Part shown: in pieces, positions 7,496 through 11,864 of the stretch
Layout of the letters: each line of letters starts with the position of its first letter
Numbering within the stretch: the first letter of the stretch is position 1
From: Anaerolineae bacterium
GTDB taxonomy: Bacteria > Chloroflexota > Anaerolineae > B4-G1 > SLSP01
DNA length: 11,864 nt
Assembly: GCA_021159805.1 (NCBI GenBank)
Contig: JAGHDT010000630.1
Location: 1-11,864, forward strand
Direction: 5' to 3'
Made by a program: the position numbers and the translations under genes
The notes under the pieces: model-generated
The model's database searches: none
What the model was told of the DNA's origin: nothing
Seen by the model: only the letters and a program-made list of their open reading frames with translations

Positions 7496-7583
7496 GGGCC
7501 GGTGTCTCACCGCGCCCGTCTTCGTGTTGAGCTCTCAGCAGAGGGTCACGGGCCCCCAACGCAGTTGGGGCTGACACCGGCCC
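7496..7583. repeat. Nested inverted-repeat element in the HMGR-HMGS spacer
   Basis: A perfect 11-bp inverted repeat, GGGCCGGTGTC (7496-7506) and GACACCGGCCC (7573-7583), encloses further complementary arms: GCCCGT/ACGGGC (7514-7519 and 7548-7553), CTCT/AGAG (7532-7535 and 7540-7543), and a hairpin CCCCAAC-GCA-GTTGGGG (7554-7570). As RNA or single-stranded DNA it would form a closed stem carrying two internal hairpins. No T run follows, so it is not a simple terminator. It occupies much of the 351-bp gene-free stretch 7439-7789, in which I see no convincing coding frame. Its role could be mRNA processing or stability, a structured RNA, or a mobile repeat. Confidence 0.55.
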
Positions 7584-7667
7584 CAGCGGAGTGGGAGCGT
7601 AGGTGGTTATTGTCGAAGTAGAAACGCTCTTTCGTTTATTATGACCAAGTCAAACAGAAGCCGGCTG

Positions 7668-7740
7668 CTAACCATAAACCTGTTCGAATTCTCACTGATC
7701 TTCCCTGATTTCGCGAAGATTGGCGAAGATTCGCGGTTAG
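7668..7740. repeat. Palindromic intergenic repeat, copy 1 (diverged)
   Basis: The element starts CTAACC and ends with the complementary GGTTAG. Its right arm, CGCGAAGATTGGCGAAGATT followed by CGCGGTTAG, closely matches the right arm of the copy at 8865-8934. The left arm has drifted, so only parts can pair. It lies just upstream of the HMG-CoA synthase start. Confidence 0.6.
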
Positions 7741-7789
7741 TCTTCTGCTGGCGATGAAAGATCTGAAGGAACCGAGATTGGAGAACTCT

Positions 7790-8851
7790 GTGAGTGATAG
7801 CCCTATCATGAAACCCGATCGCCCGGTGGGCATCGTGGGGTACGGCACCTACATCCCTATGTATCGCTTGCCCAGCACAGAGATCGCCAGGGTTTGGTCC
7901 GGCGGTGGACGTGGCCCGATCAAGGAAAAGGCTGTCGCGGGCCTTGATGAAGACACCGTGACCATCGCGATTGAAGCTGCGCGGAATGCCGTCAGCCGTG
8001 CCGGGATTGAGGCCTGCGAACTACGAGCCATCTGGGTGGGAAGTGAGTCACCGCCCTATGCGGTGAAGCCCTCGTCCACGCTCGTCGCGGAAGCCCTGGG
8101 CGCCACACCCTATCTGCTGGCAGCTGACATCGAGTTCGCCTGCAAGGCCGGCTCCGAGGCGCTTCAGTCGGCAATGGGGATCGTGGGCTCCGGCATGGGC
8201 GACTACGCGATGGCAATCGGCGCGGACACCGCACAGGGGCGTCCTGGGGACGTACTGGAGTACACCGCTGCCAGCGGCGGCACGGCCTTCATCGTCGGGC
8301 CGGCAGAGCGGGCCATCGCCACCTGTCTGGGCTCGCTTTCGTACGCCACGGACACACCGGATTTCTGGCGCCGCGCCCACCAGCACTATCCCAGCCACGG
8401 CGGTCGGTTCACCGGCGAGCCGGCGTACTTCCACCATATTCAGAGCTCGGCCACCGCCCTGATGGAAGGCCTGGGGATGGCTGCGAGCGATTTCCAGTAC
8501 GCCGTCCTCCACCAGCCCAACGTCAAATTCCCGGCGCGCGTCGCCAAACGATTGGGGTTCACGCAATCTCAAATCGAAGCCGGGCTGCTCAGCAATCTGA
8601 TCGGCAACACGTATGCCGGGGCGGCCCTGACGGGATTCTCTGCCGTGTTGGACATCGCCAAGCCCGGTGACCGAATTCTGTTGGTGAGCTTTGGCTCCGG
8701 CGCGGGCTCAGACGCCTTCGCCTGGGAGATCACCGGCCAGATCGACGCCCGGCGCGACAAGGCACCCAAGGTCCAGGATTATATCAACCGCCGCCAGGAG
8801 ATCGACTACGCCATCTACACGCGGTACCGCGGCAAGCTGATGATGTCATGA
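7790..8851 (+). CDS. Hydroxymethylglutaryl-CoA synthase (archaeal-type)
   Basis: It condenses acetyl-CoA with acetoacetyl-CoA to HMG-CoA. The 353-residue length and overall motifs fit the short archaeal-type enzyme rather than the longer eukaryotic one. Visible motifs are VGIVGYGTYIPMYRLP (13-28), Glu 54 in GLDEDTVTIA, the nucleophile Cys 118 in EFACKAGSEAL, PSHGGRFTGEPAYFHH (201-216), His 241 in VLHQPN, GNTYAGAALTG (272-282) and SFGSGAGSDAF (300-310). The GTG at 7790 is chosen because GGAG lies 6 bases upstream; ATGs at 7754 and 7808 in the same frame have no ribosome binding site. Together with the thiolase and DUF35 protein downstream it should form the archaeal-type acetoacetyl-CoA channelling complex. 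Confidence 0.95.
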   Translation: MSDSPIMKPDRPVGIVGYGTYIPMYRLPSTEIARVWSGGGRGPIKEKAVAGLDEDTVTIAIEAARNAVSRAGIEACELRAIWVGSESPPYAVKPSSTLVAEALGATPYLLAADIEFACKAGSEALQSAMGIVGSGMGDYAMAIGADTAQGRPGDVLEYTAASGGTAFIVGPAERAIATCLGSLSYATDTPDFWRRAHQHYPSHGGRFTGEPAYFHHIQSSATALMEGLGMAASDFQYAVLHQPNVKFPARVAKRLGFTQSQIEAGLLSNLIGNTYAGAALTGFSAVLDIAKPGDRILLVSFGSGAGSDAFAWEITGQIDARRDKAPKVQDYINRRQEIDYAIYTRYRGKLMMS

Positions 8852-8864
8852 GAAAAGGGAGAGG

Positions 8865-8934
8865 AACCACGAATCTTCAGGAATCCTCACGAGTTTCCTG
8901 TTGTCCTTCGCGGAGATTTGCGAGATTCGCGGTT
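8865..8934. repeat. Palindromic intergenic repeat, copy 2
   Basis: The ends AACCACGAATCT (8865-8876) and AGATTCGCGGTT (8923-8934) are complementary at 11 of 12 positions, and pairing continues inward through about 29 bases with some mismatches. It fills about half of the 151-bp gap between the HMG-CoA synthase and thiolase genes. It shares its right arm with the copy at 7668-7740 and its left arm with the half copy at 11617. As RNA it would make a long imperfect hairpin between two cistrons. It has the look of a small non-autonomous mobile or REP-like repeat. Confidence 0.7.
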
Positions 8935-9002
8935 AGCATCTTCCGGGGAAGCCCGGTCAACGTCACCAAGACACACCCACGAGGCCACCGAGGAGAGCGT
9001 GC

Positions 9003-10160
9003 ATGCGCGATGTAGCCATTATCGGCACGGGAGAGATCCCGGTCGACGAGCACTGGACCACAGGCATCCGGCATCTGATGCTGGAGGCCGGCCTAAGTGC
9101 GATGAGAGATGCCAATATTGAGAGCGTTGACGCACTCTATGTGGGCAACATGCTCTCAGGCGAGATCGTCGGACAATCACACCTCGGTGCACTCGCCGTG
9201 GACTTCATGGGACTCGACAATGCGGAGGCCTTCAAGGTAGAGGCCGCCTGCGCCTCGGGCTCTGCTGCGCTGCGCGTCGGAACTATGGCGGTCGCCAGTG
9301 GTCTGCTCGACCTGGTGCTCGTGCTGGGTGTGGAAAAGATGACGGACACCTCGGGGCAAGAGACCTCAGCTGCATTGGCCGGTGCGGCGGATGCAGAGTA
9401 TGAGGTGAGCCAGGGCATTTCGTTTGTGGCCCTAAACGCGCTATTGATGCAGCGCTATATGTACGACTACGGATGGAAGCGGGAGGATTTCGCTAACTTC
9501 GCCATCACGGCGCACGCCAACGGCGCCAACAACCCTTTCGCCATGTTCCAGAGGCCCATATCAGCCGAGATGTATGCGCGGTCCCCAATCATTGCCACAC
9601 CGGTCGGATTGATGGACGCGTCGCCGATCTGCGATGGCGCCGCCGCCGTCGTGCTGGCACCGGCGGAGTTCGCGCGCGCGCTGAGCCCGGCCCCGGTCAA
9701 GATCAAGGCATCAGCCGTGGGGATGGCTCCCCTGGCCGTGCACGACCGCAAGGATCCCCTGGCCCTGGAGGCTGCCCGCATCTCATCGCGGAAGGCCTAT
9801 GCGCAGGCCGGGATCAAGCCGGAGGATCTGGACTTCTTCGAGCTTCACGACGCCTTCACCATCATGGCAGCCCTGAGCCTGGAGGCCGCGGGCTTCGCCG
9901 AGCGCGGCAAGGGCGTGCAGCTGGCACTGGATAATGAAATCAGCCTCAAAGGGCGCGTCCCGATGGCCACGATGGGCGGACTCAAGGCCCGCGGACATCC
10001 GGTGGGGGCCACTGGCATCTACCAGGTGGTGGAAGCCGTGATGCAGCTGCGGGGACTGGCCGGGGCGAACCAGATTCCCGGCGCCCGGCTGGGCATGACG
10101 CAGAACATCGGCGGCAGTGGCGCCACAGTTATCACCCATATCTTTGAGGCTATGAGTTGA
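9003..10160 (+). CDS. Acetyl-CoA C-acetyltransferase (archaeal/SCP2-like thiolase)
   Basis: It should condense two acetyl-CoA into acetoacetyl-CoA, the first mevalonate step. The 385 residues begin MRDVAIIGTGEIPV. The nucleophile is Cys 83 in EAACASGSAAL; His 282 lies in ELHDAFT, and His 332 in GGLKARGHPVGATG. The C-terminal motif NIGGSGATV has Asn where classical bacterial thiolases have the second catalytic Cys (CxGGG), which is the hallmark of the archaeal/SCP2-like branch. That branch is known to depend on a DUF35 partner and to hand acetoacetyl-CoA to HMG-CoA synthase in methanogens. A GGAG about 8 bases before the ATG serves as ribosome binding site. The gene lies between HMG-CoA synthase and the DUF35 gene, as in archaeal operons. 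Confidence 0.93.
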   Translation: MRDVAIIGTGEIPVDEHWTTGIRHLMLEAGLSAMRDANIESVDALYVGNMLSGEIVGQSHLGALAVDFMGLDNAEAFKVEAACASGSAALRVGTMAVASGLLDLVLVLGVEKMTDTSGQETSAALAGAADAEYEVSQGISFVALNALLMQRYMYDYGWKREDFANFAITAHANGANNPFAMFQRPISAEMYARSPIIATPVGLMDASPICDGAAAVVLAPAEFARALSPAPVKIKASAVGMAPLAVHDRKDPLALEAARISSRKAYAQAGIKPEDLDFFELHDAFTIMAALSLEAAGFAERGKGVQLALDNEISLKGRVPMATMGGLKARGHPVGATGIYQVVEAVMQLRGLAGANQIPGARLGMTQNIGGSGATVITHIFEAMS

Positions 10161-10190
10161 GGGATGCGTTCCAAAATAGTATGCACGTTT

Positions 10191-10224
10191 GGCTCCAGAA
10201 ATAGAGAGCCGATCTTGATTTTTT
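10191..10224 (+). terminator. Weak terminator-like hairpin between thiolase and DUF35 genes
   Basis: GGCTC (10191-10195) and GAGCC (10206-10210) can pair around a 10-base loop; a run of six T at 10219-10224 follows after 8 bases. The short stem and distance make it a poor intrinsic terminator. It could act as an attenuator or be chance. The rest of the 125-bp spacer shows nothing clear except the AAGGAG ribosome binding site before 10286. Confidence 0.25.
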
Positions 10225-10285
10225 GGCGGCCTCGCGCCTTTGCACGAGCTCTTTCAGATCAGTCATACCATAAGGAGAAAGACCT

Positions 10286-10702
10286 ATGACTACCAAAGTT
10301 GCAGATGATTGGCGACTGCGCGGACAGCGTTACCGCCTGGAGGGAGAACGTTGTGAACACTGCGGCGAGATGATCTTCCCGCCGCGGGATATCTGCCCGG
10401 CCTGCAAGAAGCCGACGAAGACGACCCACACCCTGAGCGGTCGCGGCGAAGTCTACACCTACAGCACCGTCCTCAGCGCCCCCCAGGGCTTCGAGGTCTA
10501 CGCCCCCTATACCGTTGCGATCATCAAGCTGGAAGAAGGCCCTATGATCACCGCGCAGCTCACCGATGTCGCCTCTGCGGACATCGAGATCGGCATGCCG
10601 GTGGAGATGGTCACCCGCCGCATCCGCACACAGGGCGATGACGGCCCAATCACGTACGGCTATAAGTTCCGACCTGTGTTTCTGGGGCAAGGGGCGGAGT
10701 AG
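10286..10702 (+). CDS. DUF35 zinc-ribbon/OB-fold protein, thiolase-HMGCS bridging subunit
   Basis: The 138-residue protein has an N-terminal rubredoxin-like zinc ribbon with two CxxC pairs (Cys 23 and 26 in ERCEHCGEM; Cys 37 and 40 in DICPACKK), then an OB fold (about 50-135) with SGRGEVYTYSTV and APYTVAIIKLEEGP. This is the standard DUF35 layout. In archaea the DUF35 protein sits between thiolase and HMG-CoA synthase and provides a shared CoA-binding site, so that unfavourable acetoacetyl-CoA formation is coupled to HMG-CoA formation. Its place directly after those two genes supports the same role here. A strong AAGGAG lies 8 bases before the ATG. Confidence 0.92.
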   Translation: MTTKVADDWRLRGQRYRLEGERCEHCGEMIFPPRDICPACKKPTKTTHTLSGRGEVYTYSTVLSAPQGFEVYAPYTVAIIKLEEGPMITAQLTDVASADIEIGMPVEMVTRRIRTQGDDGPITYGYKFRPVFLGQGAE

Positions 10703-10706
10703 AACT

Positions 10707-10760
10707 GCGGATACCGGTCTGATCCGCGAAGCCGAAATCAGCGCCTACTACAGACGCTGA
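10707..10760 (+). other. Two small hairpins in the DUF35-ppsR spacer
   Basis: GCGGAT (10707-10712) pairs with ATCCGC (10722-10727), and TCAGCG (10738-10743) with CGCTGA (10755-10760). Neither has a T run, and the second ends just before the ppsR ribosome binding site (AAGGAG overlapping its last base). They may affect mRNA decay or ppsR translation, or be chance. Confidence 0.25.
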
Positions 10761-10774
10761 AGGAGTAGAGACCT

Positions 10775-11602
10775 GTGCCAACAGAAAAACCACGTACTCC
10801 TCCGCCCCCTATTTTCATCGTCTCCGGCGGCGTCGGAACGAGCGGCGAACAGGTGGTCAACACCGTCCTGGCACAGTTTCAGGACAGCACAGTCCCTGTG
10901 GTGGTTATCCCAAATGTCCGCCGACCCGCACAGATCGAGGGCGTTATCGATCAGGCCGAAGAAGTGGGCGGCACAATTGTCCATACGCTGGTCAATACCA
11001 ATCTGCGACGCAGGCTGATTGAACTAGGACAAGAACGTAGCGTAGCGACCATTGACCTGATGGGACCGTTACTCGACCGTCTCACAGGTCAGCTCGGGCA
11101 GCCCCCTCTCGGACAACCTGGCTTCTATCGCCAGCTCCAGCATAGCTACTTTGAGCGCATCGCGGCCATTGAGTACACACTGGCACATGATGATGGGCGA
11201 AACCGTCAAGACTGGCCCGCGGCTGACGTAGTCCTGGTTGGTGTCTCCCGCACGGGGAAGACGCCTCTCAGCATCTACTTGTCAGTACTCGGCTGGAAAG
11301 CCGCTAACCTGCCCATCGTCCCGGAAATTCCTACGCCTCCCGAACTCTTTCGACTCGATCGTTCGCGCGTAATCGGCCTGACCATTGACCTGGATCGTCT
11401 ACTGATATTTCGCCGCCAAAGGTCCAGACTACTTGGGATGCCGGCACGATCTGCCTATGCTCACCCGGCCCAGATCGAGGAAGAGATTCGCCTTGCTCTC
11501 AGGGTATTCCGCCGTGGTGGGTTCCACATTGTGGATGTCACGGACAAACCGGTGGAAGCAAGTGCCGATGAGGTCATCAGGCGGATCGGCCGGACACGGT
11601 GA
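10775..11602 (+). CDS. ppsR: Pyruvate,phosphate dikinase / PEP synthase regulatory protein (DUF299 kinase-PPPase)
   Basis: Proteins of this family switch PPDK or PEP synthase off by ADP-dependent phosphorylation of a Thr next to the catalytic His, and on again by Pi-dependent dephosphorylation. The 275-residue length is normal. The P-loop GVSRTGKTPLSIYLS (156-170) is the family signature, followed by AANLPIVPEIPTPPELF and VIGLTIDLDRLL. The N-terminus is unusual: IVSGGVGTSGEQV stands where the family normally has a (S)DSTGET-like motif. GTG at 10775 has AAGGAG 9 bases upstream. It follows the mevalonate genes by 72 bases and may be co-transcribed, but its target enzyme is not in the window. 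The link to the mevalonate pathway, if any, would be at the PEP/pyruvate/acetyl-CoA node. Confidence 0.93.
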   Translation: MPTEKPRTPPPPIFIVSGGVGTSGEQVVNTVLAQFQDSTVPVVVIPNVRRPAQIEGVIDQAEEVGGTIVHTLVNTNLRRRLIELGQERSVATIDLMGPLLDRLTGQLGQPPLGQPGFYRQLQHSYFERIAAIEYTLAHDDGRNRQDWPAADVVLVGVSRTGKTPLSIYLSVLGWKAANLPIVPEIPTPPELFRLDRSRVIGLTIDLDRLLIFRRQRSRLLGMPARSAYAHPAQIEEEIRLALRVFRRGGFHIVDVTDKPVEASADEVIRRIGRTR

Positions 11603-11616
11603 TCTGGGGATGTTTT

Positions 11617-11650
11617 AACCACGAATCCTCACGGATCTTCACGAATTCGG
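11617..11650. repeat. Half copy of the palindromic intergenic repeat
   Basis: AACCACGAATCC, then TCACGGATCTTCACGAATTC, matches the left arm of the copy at 8865-8934, starting 15 bases after the ppsR stop. No matching right arm follows; the sequence runs into a different palindrome. It looks like a truncated or interrupted copy. Confidence 0.6.
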
Positions 11651-11753
11651 CGTAGGGGCGAGGCATTCTCCGTAACTACGCCGGATTCGCTATGTCCCTC
11701 GCACGCGGCGTCACGTTGCGGGACAGATCCAGCCAACAGGAATGCCTCGCCCC
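11646..11753. repeat. Nested palindrome with perfect 14-bp arms
   Basis: GGGGCGAGGCATTC (11655-11668) and GAATGCCTCGCCCC (11740-11753) are perfect inverted repeats. A second, overlapping pair is TTCGGCGTAG/CTACGCCGGA (11646-11655 and 11676-11685, 9 of 10), and a third is TGTCCC/GGGACA (11693-11698 and 11720-11725). No coding frame of note lies in 11603-11864. The arms resemble a class of short GGGGCGAGGC-type intergenic repeats that I associate with Chloroflexota genomes, from memory. It may be a small non-autonomous mobile element inserted next to the half repeat. Confidence 0.6.
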
Positions 11754-11834
11754 GTCTCCTTGTCCCCTCTTAGGTGCCCCCCGTCAGTACGAAGTTGGGA
11801 ACGGGAGAAGGGTGCAACGGGCTCGCACAAGCCT

Positions 11835-11863
11835 TTGACGACTGATGTGTGCAGCCATATAAT
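11835..11863 (+). promoter_or_regulatory. Near-consensus sigma-70 promoter at the right edge
   Basis: TTGACG (11835-11840) and TATAAT (11858-11863) are separated by exactly 17 bases: 5 of 6 and 6 of 6 matches. Transcription would start a few bases beyond the window, so the target (a gene or stable RNA) is not visible. Confidence 0.75.
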
Positions 11864-11864
11864 C

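Noticed and set aside
7439..7621. Short plus-strand frame directly after the reductase stop
   Set aside because: No ribosome binding site, no protein-like features, and it overlaps the strong inverted repeats that explain the sequence better.
8048..8572. Minus-strand frame of 174 codons opposite HMG-CoA synthase
   Set aside because: Shadow of the synthase gene, Arg/Gly-rich with no recognisable motif or ribosome binding site.
7668..11753. CRISPR array formed by the repeated motifs
   Set aside because: The repeats are palindromic, far apart, imperfect and separated by genes; there are no regular spacers and no cas genes.

Overview
The window reads as a chromosomal segment of a moderately GC-rich bacterium, most likely a member of Chloroflexota (Anaerolineae-like). 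That guess rests on gene content: a DUF4388 protein, a small Ras-like GTPase and a V4R protein in one operon, next to an archaeal-type upper mevalonate cluster with a class II HMG-CoA reductase. No ribosomal RNA or other phylogenetic marker is present, so the assignment is an inference.

Left part (1-4105, all genes on the minus strand, so read from right to left). A promoter near 4067-4094 precedes a tightly packed signalling operon: DUF4388 protein, MglA/Arf-like GTPase, a small cysteine-bearing protein of unknown function, a V4R-domain protein, a receiver gene broken by an in-frame stop, and an intact stand-alone CheY-like receiver. Beyond it lies a decayed alpha/beta-hydrolase gene (205-737) that has lost its nucleophile region and carries a nonsense codon and a frameshift. 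At the left edge is the first 51 codons of a membrane-anchored or exported protein of unknown function.

Middle (4106-6160). recN (DNA repair ATPase) lies on the minus strand, divergent from the mevalonate genes. The 222-bp region between the recN start chosen here and the HMG-CoA reductase start holds an extended -10 promoter on the plus strand.

Right part (6161-11602, plus strand). Class II HMG-CoA reductase, HMG-CoA synthase, acetyl-CoA C-acetyltransferase (archaeal/SCP2-like thiolase) and a DUF35 zinc-ribbon/OB-fold protein make up the upper mevalonate pathway: acetyl-CoA to acetoacetyl-CoA to HMG-CoA to mevalonate. The last three correspond to the archaeal thiolase-DUF35-HMGCS complex that channels acetoacetyl-CoA. 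A PpsR-type pyruvate,phosphate dikinase/PEP synthase regulatory protein follows. The spacers of this cluster are unusually structured: a nested hairpin element (7496-7583), two copies of a roughly 70-bp palindromic repeat with AACC/GGTT ends (7668-7740, 8865-8934), a half copy after ppsR (11617-11650), and a different nested palindrome (11646-11753). A near-consensus sigma-70 promoter ends at the window edge (11835-11863) and should drive something just outside.

No tRNA, rRNA, CRISPR array, transposase or phage gene was seen.
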